From contig CM068544.1 in assembly GCA_035048495.1 (NCBI GenBank), positions 45,223,893-45,287,892 on the forward strand: DNA of 64,000 bases, written 5' to 3'. The translations under genes and the position numbers were made by a program. Positions 33,819 through 44,511 of this stretch are shown one piece after another. The notes beneath the pieces were generated by a model. That model was not told the DNA's origin and made no database searches. It worked only from the letters and a program-made list of their open reading frames with translations. This DNA is from Euptelea pleiosperma (taxonomy: Eukaryota; Streptophyta; Magnoliopsida; Ranunculales; Eupteleaceae). Within the stretch, counting starts at the first letter, position 1; every line of letters starts with the position of its first letter.

Positions 33819-34510
33819 TAAAAGAAAACCAACTTTAATTCATTTACAAAAAAGAATACAAGTTTTCGCAAATCCCAAAAAAGAAAACGAAACGCTCTTT
33901 AAAAGGGCGTTTCATGACGTCGCACATGTTTATTAAAAAAACGTTCTTTAAAAGGGCGTTTTTTCTGAAAAACGTTCTTTAAAAGGGCGTTTTTCAGTAA
34001 TAAACGCTTTTTTGAAAAACGTCTGTCAGTGTCGGTCCGACATCTGACAACCTGACAGACGTTATTTTAAAGGGCGTGTGTCAGTAGAAAACGCCCTTTT
34101 AAATGGCGTTTTTTACTGACAAATGCCCTTTTAAAGGGCGTTTTTTGATACCCCAAATTTTACGCCCATTTTGGCGTACCCAGAAGATGAATCAATGGCT
34201 GATTTTTGGTGAGGATGATCTCTACGGTGAGGAGATCATCCTCACAAAAATTCAGATCATTCCCATATTCGTAGATTGGTTTAGAAGTTGAGGAATTATG
34301 GGATGTTTTTTTAAAATTTCTCAAGAATAAACGCCCTTTAAAAGGGCGTTTGTCAGACGTGTCAGCCATCAGTCATTCGTTAGTCAGTCGACGACTGATT
34401 GGACTGACAGCAGACGAAACGCCCTTTGAAAGGGCGTTTCGTTTTCTTTTTTGGGATTTGCGAAAAGTTGTATTCTTTTTTGTAAATAAATTAAAGTTTA
34501 TTTTCTTTTC
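33819..34510. mobile_element. TIR element built from repeated GGGCGTT palindromes
   Basis: Terminal inverted repeats of about 95 bp: left 33819-33915 and right about 34418-34510, sharing CAAAAAAGAATACAA and CGCAAATCCCAAAAAAGAAA. Between them about nine near-palindromic units of the type AACGCCC-TTTTAAA-GGGCGTT occur, at about 33893, 33951, 33969, 34003, 34060, 34090, 34122, 34330 and 34420. A piece of the 38-kb MITE family (GATGAATCAATGGCTGATTT) sits inside at about 34146-34320. The left end is about 85 bp upstream of the UGT copy B uORF. No ORF of note; superfamily unassigned. Confidence 0.75.
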
Positions 34511-34929
34511 TGCAATTTTCCGTAATTATAATTAACTGATGTTACATTATTGACTTCCAATAAAACACCAAATATAAAAAATAAAAGAATTTCTAATGTG
34601 TTTCTTATTTAAATTCTAAATGTTTTTAGCATATTTTTTCTACATTTTATGATTGTTCAAAGTTTTTTAATAAATATTATTTTTTATATATTTAATAATT
34701 CATTTAATGACTCGCTGAGCCGACTCCATAGTCCTCGAGGTGACTTGACACAATGAACTTCTGAGTCGACTCGACCCGATGGACTTTTATTTCTCTTTAT
34801 TTGCTTCTATTTTGCTTGTGTTTTATTCGTTCTATTATTTGTGGAGTACAAATTCGAGGGGAAATCAGCAGACAGTAACAAAATTTTGTTATTGGCATGA
34901 GCCGAATTGATCTCGGATGGTCGTTATTG

Positions 34930-36122
34930 GCATGAGCCCCTGATCTGTCTGCTCTTCCACAAAGATATTGCTCTGGACATTCTCTCTATCAACCTCAGCA
35001 ACTACTCCTTTGATGATCGATGGATCTAGTTGTCGGACAAACATGGGCATTTTTCATCTAAGTCAACGTACAATCATTCCCCATATTATCCTCCCACAAT
35101 TCCATCATGTTTGCATCAGTTCCACCATTGAATGATATATGGAAGCTTAAAGTGCCTTTTCAATGTCAAATTTTCATTTGGAAGGGTACTACGAGGTCGC
35201 CTCCCCACGAAGTATTGTCTCCATGAGCACCATGGGTACATTAGCCCTGAATGTCCTCGTTGTGGTCACTATATCGAAGACTGGGTGCATGCACTTTTCC
35301 AATGCCCCACTTCAGCAAAGATTTGGTTTGCATCAGCCATTGGTCTACGTACCACTAACATGTCAAAGCTAGACATTTTGTCGTGGATTACTCACCTTTT
35401 CCACAATACTACATAAGTTGATCTCTCCATTATCGTCTTTTGTTGCACCCTCTTATCACGCCCTTGGCATCGTTGGAATGTTAAAATCTTCTCACCTTAC
35501 AAATGACAACCCTCGGCGGGTGCTTACAACCTAGCATTCATACTTGCTACATTCACCAGTTAAGCCTTCTAATGGTGGTCCTAGGATGATTGATCAATAT
35601 CTGTTACCACCTTTAGCTAGCTGGCTCAAGTTAAATACTGATGGGGCTTGGAATGCTACATGAAAAATTGCAGGGTTAGGATTCATCATTAGGGATGAAG
35701 CTAACTCCGTTTTTTTGGCAGGAAGATGCAAAGTCCGCTCCAACTCTGCTGATGAAACTGAGGCCCAGGTAATGAGATTGGGTCTTGAACAGGCAGTGGA
35801 GCGTGGGATGATAATAGAATCTGATGCTGGATCATAGACCAATTGAATTTGGGTTCATCCTTTTTGAGTTGAAATGCATCCCCTTTTTGTGTGAATATTT
35901 TATACTTGGCTTCTAGACTAGACAACCATGCTTTTACTTTCTATTTCAGAGAATGTAATGTTATAGCAGATGGTTTAGCTACTAAAGCTACTACTTGGAC
36001 CACCTCTTTTGTATGGTCTTCCCCCCCCCCAGGCTGGCTTCTTTTTGTGCCCAGGAGGATGGTGAGACTGTTTGTTTCTTGCTTGTCTCTTAATATATTC
36101 CGTTGATTAAAAAAAAAAAACA
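34930..36122 (+). mobile_element. Degenerate LINE 3' part (zf-RVT and RNase H)
   Basis: Plus-strand remains of LINE ORF2. Pieces like DIALDILSINLSNYSFDDRW come first. The zinc-binding RT segment follows, with LRGRLPTKYCLHEHHGYISP, CPRCG and H-x4-C spacing. The RNase H start is LKLNTDGAWNAT then LGFIIRDEA. Frameshifts and stops separate these. A poly(A) run at about 36110-36121 marks the 3' end. The 5' limit and target duplication are not resolved. Confidence 0.75.
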
Positions 36123-36725
36123 AGTCTTGAATTTTCCCGCCCACAATAATCCTTAGAACAATAGCATAATTTCTATATCAAAATAGACACTTGCCAAGTT
36201 ACTCTTGTAACAATTAAGCATCTGACAATTTCACTCATAAGTTAGTGCATCCCATGCACTCGCTTGGCACGATCAAGCATTCTTTCAACAATTTTATACA
36301 TCCTCAAGGACTCTCGTGACTCATAGGAGTTGCTCATGGCTGTGACCTTGTCCACTGAAACAAGCAATTACACACTCTCTTAACTCGAGCGATTGACGAC
36401 CTTATTAATACTAAAGTCGAATGGATTCTCGGCATGTCACACAAATCTACAGTTGTTAATCAATATATTGAGAAGTGGTGCTTGCATGATTTGATAGGAA
36501 AACAGTTTTAAAAAGTGTTATAGGTCTACTTTCCTATATTTGATTACATGGTATTAGGGAACATTGTTAAGTTGCGTGAGATGCACCATATCATTATTGG
36601 TGCATCTTATCACAGATTCTTTGTATTGTCTCTAGTTGTCAAGATTCAAATGATTATGATAATATCTTAAATTAGATCTAATAGATTAATTTCTATCTTT
36701 AGCTGTATCCAGTTATATAGAAACC
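36123..36725. other. Intergenic, nothing recognised
   Basis: AT-rich; no ORF with a domain and no terminal repeat seen. Confidence 0.5.
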
Positions 36726-37086
36726 TATGTTCTAAAACTCGGACCTCGGACTCGACTCGGAAGTCCATTGGGTCGAGTCACCTCGATGACTCGGGAGTCG
36801 ACTTGGCGAGTCATTAAATTGATTATTATTTATTTCAATATATAAAAAATAATATTTATTAAGAAAAACTGTGAAAATAGGAAAAAAAAATACAAAAAAC
36901 ATTTAGAAAATCAAAAAAACTTCGAGTTTTGACTTGACTTGGCCTTTAAACGGTGACTCGGCTGAATTGTGAGTCAACTAGGATGAGTTTCCGAGTCAAC
37001 TCGTTGGGCTATGCAAATTCGAGTTTGTATGCTGAGTTGACTGGAAATACGATCGAATCGAGTCGACTCGGCGAGTTTTACAACAT
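36726..37086. mobile_element. TIR-like element rich in GACTCG words
   Basis: Ends TATGTTCTAAAACTCGG and CGAGTTTTACAACATA are inverted. The interior is dominated by GACTCGG/CCGAGTC variants, which also occur at about 34700-34790. The duplication is unclear. A partial second right end follows at about 37110-37130. Confidence 0.55.
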
Positions 37087-37639
37087 AGATATAAACCCAC
37101 CAAATGAGACTCGGCGAGTTTGACAACATATTTTTCTCTTCGATTTGGAGTGAAGCCAATTTCAGTGCGGATGTTGCTCTAAAATTGGAGCTAGCCTTCT
37201 ATCTGGTTTATTTCAGTGGTGAGATGATTGTCCCCCTTTCCTTTTACTGTTTGAGGATCCATTCCAAATCTATTACTGATTCGATGACTGACCTTGGCCA
37301 CCTTTTCCTTTTTTCTTACTTGTTTACTCTTTTGTTCTCCTTCTGGAGGCTGTAATCTTTTTGTTCCCTTTTCAATATATTTTTACTTAGCGAAAAAAAG
37401 AAGTTCTATATAAACCCTTGGTTAGTCAATGTAATGTATCCAAGTTTTATAAATAAATCTAAACATCTTCCGGCCCTTGATTTTCTTGACAGTACCCTTT
37501 GTACCAAGCATTGTGAAAATTCCCTCATCATAGTACACTAGCTACATTATTATCCACCTGTTTACTACTAACATGACCCTAAAGTACGTAAAATATTCAG
37601 TAGGGAATAGGGATGTTGTGGTCGGGCACTTAATTACCA

Positions 37640-37850
37640 AAAAAGGTAAGATGTTGTGGAAGGTTATCAATGGGTCGGGTTCGAGCCGGATTAGTGCTGA
37701 TCCAGGTCTAATTCGATAAGAAAATATGCCGATCCAGATCTAATCGGATAAGAGATAAGATAAAATAATCTTGACCCGGAACCGATCCGATAGAAAGAAT
37801 AGAATTCCAGACCCGATCCAATCCACTAAATCAAAAAAACATTATAAATT
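37640..37850. repeat. Degenerate GATCCGA repeat tract
   Basis: Repeated CCGATCCAGATCTAATC-like words without coding potential. Confidence 0.4.
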
Positions 37851-38026
37851 TATGATTTAGATTATACATTTTATCCACTCAAAATTAAAGTTTTGTACTA
37901 TAATAACATAAAAACACATATAACAGAATAAAAATATCTTTATAATTATATATAACACTTTATGTAATATTAAATGGGGGTCCCTTGAGCCTGACCCAAA
38001 TATATATATATATATATATATATATA

Positions 38027-38370
38027 GGGCTGGGATAGAATGACTAATGGAATTCTTACTAATGGACGTGGGGCCCACATGCGGATGAGTTAATGGATGA
38101 TTTTTGGTGATAATATTCTTCTCAATGTGGATATCAACCACACAAAAAATCAGCCCATTCCAACATTTGTAGCCTTGTGAAAAGTAGATTGCAAATTGAA
38201 AATTTTTGGACCATCCATTTTCACCGTTAAATTTAAGTCCGTATTTGGTAGGGTTAGAAGTTTTAAAGATTACTGATTTTTGGTGAGGGTGATCTCCATG
38301 GTGACATGCGGCCCCATGTCCATTAGTAAGAATATTAGTAAGAAATCTATTAGTCATTCTATCCCAGCCC
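38027..38370. mobile_element. Foldback MITE between TA microsatellites
   Basis: Ends GGGCTGGGATAGAATGACTAATG and the inverted TAGTCATTCTATCCCAGCCC. A (TA)n tract abuts both sides (about 37999-38026 and 38371-38386). No ORF. Confidence 0.8.
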
Positions 38371-38388
38371 ATATATATATATATATTT

Positions 38389-38786
38389 GGGTTAGGCTCA
38401 AGGGACCCCCATTTCTGACCCCCTTTTTTGACCCCCATCTTGGTGTACCCACATAGCAGATGAATCAACGGCTGATTTTTGGTGAGGATGATCTATATGG
38501 TGAGGAGATCATGGAGATCATCCTCACAAAAATTCAAATCATTCTGATAATCATGGACTGGTTTAGAAGCTGAAGCATTATGGACCGTCGATTTTTACCT
38601 TGTAACTTTAAAACCACATTTGCTGGGGTTAGAAATTTCAGAATGGGCTGATTTTTTGTTGGGGTGATCTATATGGTTAGGTTATCATCCCCACCAAAAA
38701 TCAGCCATTGATTCATCTTCTACTTCGGTACGCCAAATGGGGGTCAAAAAAGGGGGTCAGAAATGGGGGTCCCTTGAGCCCGACCC
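38389..38786. mobile_element. Foldback MITE with GGGTCCCTTGAGCC ends, TA-flanked
   Basis: TIRs of about 95 bp: GGGTTAGGCTCAAGGGACC on the left, GGTCCCTTGAGCCCGACCC on the right, each followed inward by GATGAATCAACGGCTGATTT or its reverse. (TA)n lies on both sides. An orphan end of the same family is at about 37975-37998, just outside the neighbouring MITE. Internal pieces recur at 27.0, 34.2 and 63.6 kb. Confidence 0.8.
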
Positions 38787-39231
38787 TATATATATATATA
38801 TATGGACCTAGTACCGGTCCAGTAGGAATATAGGTGTTTCTGGGCCCCAAATCATCGGATCGGAATTTCGGGTTGATTTTAAGCTGTGGGACGGGCATTA
38901 CAATTCAATGGACAGTCCAAATTGGCAACTCCGGTCCTCTCAAATAAATCCATAAAAGCGTACAACTTTAAAGTGGATGCCAAAACACCACGACTTACGT
39001 CATACATGACATCCGGCCCCTGGCTTAAAGCATTGAACTGGGAAACATGACATATTCGATGATGTCATGGTCTCAATCCAACGATTCGAACAGCCTGCAG
39101 GAGATCTGATCGATGTCAGATATTCAGCTTAATGTTGGAGCTATCACGCCATTGCCGATGCTATATCTTCACGAGTTGAACATTGTTGGATCAGGTAATC
39201 TATTCCATTGCGGGAGCAGACACTGAAAGCG

Positions 39232-42200
39232 ATGGCCGGTGCTGTTGAAACGCAAAAGCAAAATGAGAGAGGTCGTCGAGTAGTGCTAGTCCCGTTTCCT
39301 TTTCAAGGCCACATCAATCCCATGCTTCAACTTGCTACCATCCTTCACTCTAGAGGTTTTACCATCACCGTAGTTCATACTCACTTCAATTCTCCCGACC
39401 CCACCCACCACCCTGATTTCAATTTCGAACCCATATCGGACGGCTTATCGAATGGTTTAGCGTTCTCAGAGGATTTTATAGCTCTCATATCAGCCCTTAA
39501 CGTCAACTGTGAAGCACCGTTTCGGGAATGCTTGGTTCGGATGACGGAGGAGAACCCACAAGACCCGATTGCATGTATCATCTCCGATACGCTCATGTAC
39601 TTTACGCAAGGCACGGCGAACCAGCTGAAGCTCCCGACGTTCATTTTATGGACCAGCAGCGCCACCTCCTTTGTGGCCTTCAGCGCCTTTTCTCTTCTCC
39701 GACAGAAAGGTTATCTACCCGTGCAAGGTATGTACTTAAGTCAATTTCCTTTGTAAATTTCTGTTCCTAAGGTGGACTTACCTTATCAGCTTTGTCTGCT
39801 TAGTTTTGTTGAATACAGGTTACAGTGCTAGCTAGGTTAGCTTCTATTTTTTTTTTGTCCAGCGGAGTTTTGCTCCAGTGGATGAGTGGCCCTATCTAAC
39901 GCATTTTTATGGGGCCACTGACCGCATGGATGTTTAGTCCAGCCCTTGGTAGATATACACAGGAAAAATCAGCTTGATTGATGATTTCTAGACGTTGGAT
40001 TTAGTACCTAATAACATGTTTGAACCCAACAGATAAAATGGCGGCTAAAGATAACCAATCACGGTGTTCTTTTGGTGCATGTGTATATCCACCAAAGAGT
40101 GGGCTAAACATGCATGTAATCAGTGGGCCCAAAAAATGCACTAGATAGGATATGTAGAGTAGAGCACTGGATTGACTGAAGCAAAAAAAAATCCACCCAA
40201 TGGAGTTCACTTTTCTTCTGAGACGGATGAACTATTACTATTTCATGGAAGTTGAAGAATCAAGGAATTTTTCCTATCAGCCACGTGTTCCACTGAGAAA
40301 ACCTTCGCTCAGACTTGTGTGTGAGCAAAGCCGGTCACACATCACAATATGAGCCACGGGGCACACTCTTAGAGGACGATGACCGTATGGATTGGAGTCA
40401 TTTGCATGGGTTGATTTTCAACGTAGAATTTAAAGCATTATTGACCATTATTTGGGGTACTATATCCAAAGGTCTGACATAACTAATCAGGCTGATTTTT
40501 GGTTTGCAGGTCCAACGAGGGACTGGCCAAACATCCATACGGTCATCGTCCTCTAAGAGTGTGCCACGTGGCTCATATTGTGGTATGCGATCGGCTTTGC
40601 TCACACACAGGTGTGAGCGAAGTTTTACTCGTGTCCCACTCACACACGTATCTATACCGAAAAATCAAATTTGACATATCTAGCAGAATCGTAATCTATG
40701 ATAGATTACGAAAAAAAAGACAGTAGAGAGAGACCACTTGATCAATGACGTATGGATGCTTGGTCCATCCCTAACCCTATCGCTAGGTGGACTTACAGAC
40801 CAAAAATCAGCCTAGTTGATGATTTCTGCCCGTTGAAGATGAGTACCCCAAATAACGCTTGAATCATATCCCACGGATTAAAAACGACCCTTGAAAAGGA
40901 AAATCTTCAATCGAGTTGAGTTTAGGACGGTATATCCATCATCTATGGATGGGGCACACATGGCACACATCCATACGATAAGTGGGCTCTAAGAGAGTGC
41001 CATGTGGCTCCTATAGCCGTCTCCTGGAAAGGTATATATACTCAGTAGACTCGACTAAACGTCGAGTTAAGGGTCAATAAGCAGCACAATCACAACACGA
41101 CGTAGTGGCGTACACGTCTCTGTTTTTTTTTGTCTAGATGCCATGTCTACGGCCCACAAATGACAAATGATAATGTAGTTTTTGGACACAAGTGATGCCT
41201 GCCATTCAATAGACTTGGTCCATATGTAGAGTTGGTCGAGTAAACCTTAGCTGGTTTACTCGAGTTGGTCTTGGCTCTCAATCATCGGGGGCGCCCAAGC
41301 TTTACCGGTCTAGGTTTCCGAGGCAAGTCAAGGTCTGGGCATGTGCCTGAAGCTTTGGCTTGACATTCGGACGTGGGACAGGCCTGATCTGATTCGGGCC
41401 CAGCTCACTGACAGCCCTAGGCTCACATTTCAGATCCTGCCAGTTGGTTCTGGGTTGGGTCCTACCATTTGTAGCCCTATCTTCAATTCTGTGAAATTGT
41501 GAGATACTTATGAGAGACGGAGTGATCGTCAAAAAAGGGTCATGAGAACTTAGGTAAATGTGAGTTCCTGATCCTGATTGGTTGATTTGTAAACTATACG
41601 TACTCCTAGGTGGGGCCATCAAACAGGCGAACACATCACCTGACCGCCCACAAGATGAGTCTTAGAGTACGCTGACCGTATGGATGTTTGGCCAGTCCCT
41701 AGGTGGACCTACAGACCTAAATTCAGCCTCATTAGTGATTTCAAACATTTGAATCTTTGTACCCCATGGTCAATAATGCACAAATTCCAGTTAAAATCAA
41801 CCAATGACAACGACTCCAATCCAATGCTTAGAAATCGCTAATCAGGCTAATTTTTTGTATGTATCTCCATCTAGGGTTGGGCCAACCAGCCAGAACGTCA
41901 GAAATCTCTAAGAATATGCCATATATGTGGCTCATATTGTGGGCGCGCGGTAAGTAATATTGTGGGGGATAACTTTTCCGAGTTGCGTCACTCCAGCTGT
42001 ATTACTGTGCACCCACCCACCCAGCTGATTTGAGTACGCCAAATTAATAATGCTCGAATCCCCCAGCTAGCTAACAATCAACCCATGAAAAAGACAAAAT
42101 CTAATGGATAAAAAATAACCATTCAAACTGATTTTTGGTCTGTAGATTCACCTAGGAGTGGCCCATACGGTCAGTCGACACGAAACGTGTAATGTGGCGC

Positions 42201-43315
42201 TTTTTTTCACGATCCACTTGCAAGAGGATAAGTTTGAGCTACAATTGGTTAATAACAGCTAACAAGTACCAACAGTAGTGTAGCCACAACTAAAATAAAC
42301 ATCTTTTCATTGAAATTTCCATGCGCAATTTAGAGTTTTTGAACGAATTGAATTATCATCAACTAGTTGAAGATTTCACTTTTCTTTCTTCTTTCTAACA
42401 CTGATTCACAGATTTTACAAACAAAAATTTGTTTCAGATCCGTTATCCCAGGCCTTAGTGCCCGAGCTTCCACCCCTAAGAATTAAGGACCTTCCCGAGT
42501 TCAACATGGGAGCTATAGAAACCTTGATAAAACTTATTGCGGACGTGTTCGACGGAATGAGGATCTCTTCGGGGGTCATTTGGAACACCTTTGACGACAT
42601 TGAACAAACGGCATTAGCGAGACTGCAACAAGATTTGCTAATTCCAATCAGCTCAATAGGCCCTTTGCATAAATACACTCTGGTCTCGTCTAGTAGCTTA
42701 CAAAAGGAAGACACAAGTTGCATCACTTGGCTTGACAAACAGGCACCTAGGTCTGTTATCTACGTGAGCTTCGGGAGCTTGGCAACCATGGATGAAAAAG
42801 AATTACTGGAGACGGCTTGGGGGATAGCAAACAGCGAACAGCCGTTCCTTTGGGTGGTTCGACCCGGTTCCATACGTGGTGCGGAATGGATTGAGCTATT
42901 GCCGAATGGGTTCAAAGAGATTGTGAACAAAAGGGGATTTATTGTGAAATGGGCACCACAGCAGGAGGTGTTAGGTCATACGGCAGTAGGAGGGTTTTGG
43001 ACCCATAACGGATGGAATTCGACATTGGAGAGTATATCAGAAGGGGTTCCAATGATTTGCAGACCTTGTGTTGGGGACCAGAGGGTGAACGCGAGGTATG
43101 TGAGCCACGTGTGGAAGGTGGGAGTGCAATTGGAGAATGGGTTAGAGAGAGAAGAGATAGAGAGGGCCATAAGAAGAGTAATGGTGGACAAAGAAGGGGA
43201 GGAGATTAGGCAGAGAGCCATGGAACTAAAGGAGAAGGCCAGCTTCTGTCTAAAGAAAGGAGGTTCTTCCTACGAGTCATTAGATGGATTGGTTAATCGT
43301 ATTTTGTCATTCTAA
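39232..43315 (+). CDS. UGT76: UGT76-like UDP-glycosyltransferase
   Basis: Two exons, 39232-39727 and 42438-43315, in phase 1 with GT-AG borders; 457 aa. The N-terminus has VVLVPFPFQGHINPM, with His27 as the expected catalytic base, and an Asp in CIISDT. The PSPG box runs from WAPQQEVLGHTAVGG through THNGWNSTLES to GDQ, and is followed by the UGT76-typical RVNARYVSHVW. Family members glucosylate varied acceptors (isoleucic and salicylic acids, cytokinins, steviol glycosides); the substrate here is unknown. The intron is 2.7 kb, much larger than the roughly 100-bp introns of the neighbouring UGT709-like genes, and is filled with MITEs. I took the ATG at 39232; no better start lies upstream. It is intact by eye. 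Confidence 0.92.
39890..40180. mobile_element. Foldback MITE in the UGT76-like intron
   Basis: Arms GACCGCATGGATGTTTAGTCC on the left and GGGCTAAACATGCATG on the right, with outer pieces GTGGCCCTATCTA / TAGATAGGATATG. Related to the 18.3-kb element. Confidence 0.6.
40293..40632. mobile_element. Foldback MITE, G-box family, in the UGT76-like intron
   Basis: Ends AAAACCTTCGCTCAGAC and GTGTGAGCGAAGTTTTAC, each with an inner GTGTGAGCAAAGCCG module. A perfect GCCACGTGGC is at 40563-40572. Close to the 12.85-kb copy. Confidence 0.75.
41630..41960. mobile_element. Foldback MITE, G-box family, diverged, in the UGT76-like intron
   Basis: GACCGTATGGATGTTTGGCC on the left and GGGCCAACCAGCCAGAACG on the right, with CGCCCACAAGATGAG / CTCATATTGTGGGCG ends. 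Confidence 0.6.
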
Positions 43316-43572
43316 GCTATCAACTTTTCGTAACTGTATTACGAGTAAACTCCACTATGTCGACCAACGATGATGGACATAAAAGATGTCAAACACCAAT
43401 AAAATTGTGACACGTGTACTTTAGGAAACCGGAGACCATTCCAACCGGGTTTTTTTCTTTCTTTCTGTCGCATGTTTTGGTTCTCAAAAAAGATTAGATT
43501 CCCTACGTAGCATGGATCTCTCTTTAGCAGTAACATGTGACTCTTTATCAACCCTAAAAATACAGGGAAAAA

Positions 43573-44364
43573 GATGTAACGAGGTATGCGTAAAACTTTT
43601 TCAAATGAGGAAGTACGAAATTACGAATTACTCACCGCTGTCATCTGGGCCCCGACCGCATGGATGTTTATCCCACCCCTTGGTGGATATACACACCAAG
43701 AATCACCCTGATTGGTAATCTCTAACCATTAGATTTGAGTACTTTTTAAGGTGTGCTCATAGACGTTGATTTCAACCATTTTGCGAGTACTAAAACCAAT
43801 GGTTTAAAATCAACAAACAAACTGATTTTTAGTACGAATGTCTACTAAAGGGTGGGTTAAACCAAGGTTTAAAGGAGGCCGTTTTAAGGGTTAAACGGAC
43901 TGGGGGCATTACTGTTTAAACGGCCGTTAAAACGGATTGAAACGGCCAGGGGAAAAAATGAAAAAAAAATGGGAAAAAATAGATTTTAACGGTTTTAACG
44001 GAAAAAAATGGCCCTGAAATTCAAAATTTGAAATTCGAAAATTAAAAAAAAAATGGAATTTAACGGATTTTAACAGAAATTAAGCGGATTTTAATGGAAT
44101 TAAACGGATTTTGCGGCCATTATTTTTAACAAAATTTTTCAGAATTAAACGGCCGTTTAAGCGATTTTAACGGCCATTAAAAAGAAAAAAAACGGCCATT
44201 TTATTCAAAACCAATAAAACGTGTTTAAACGGTTTTAACGGAAACGGGCATGGGGCGTTACCGTTTAAACGGCCGTTTTTAAAACCATGGGTTAAACATC
44301 TATACGGTCAGTGGGCAAAAATGTGCTTCCGCATTTCAAAAGATCTCGGGTATACCTTGTTACA
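43573..44364. mobile_element. TIR MITE with GATGTAACAAGG ends, interrupted
   Basis: Left end GATGTAACGAGGTATG, right end ATACCTTGTTAC. The interior arms ACCGCATGGATGTTTATCC and TAAACATCTATACGGTC are split by a hAT-type MITE at 43863-44288. Confidence 0.75.
43863..44288. mobile_element. hAT-type MITE, AAACGG family, nested and intact
   Basis: Starts CAAGGTTTAAAGGAGGCCG, ends GTTTTTAAAACCATG. A perfect 8-bp duplication GGTTAAAC lies at 43855-43862 and 44289-44296. The body is nearly the same as the 24.0-kb copy. Confidence 0.88.
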
Positions 44365-44511
44365 ACTTATAACACGACCGAAAAAACAATAAGAAAAAGA
44401 GCAAAGTAAACCTAGTGTACCATTGCTGGGCTAGAATCGCTTTACTTGATCTCGAGACTCGAACATAACGCACATAAACTTGTTTACGAAAAAATAAAAA
44501 AACGCACAAAC

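Noticed and set aside
33890..34440. CRISPR-like array of regularly repeated palindromes
   Set aside because: Plant nuclear DNA, irregular spacing and flanking TIRs; it is a transposon-like repeat.
37857..38468. Minus-strand open frame of 203 codons
   Set aside because: It runs through two MITE ends and TA microsatellites (IYIYIY runs); no protein-like composition.
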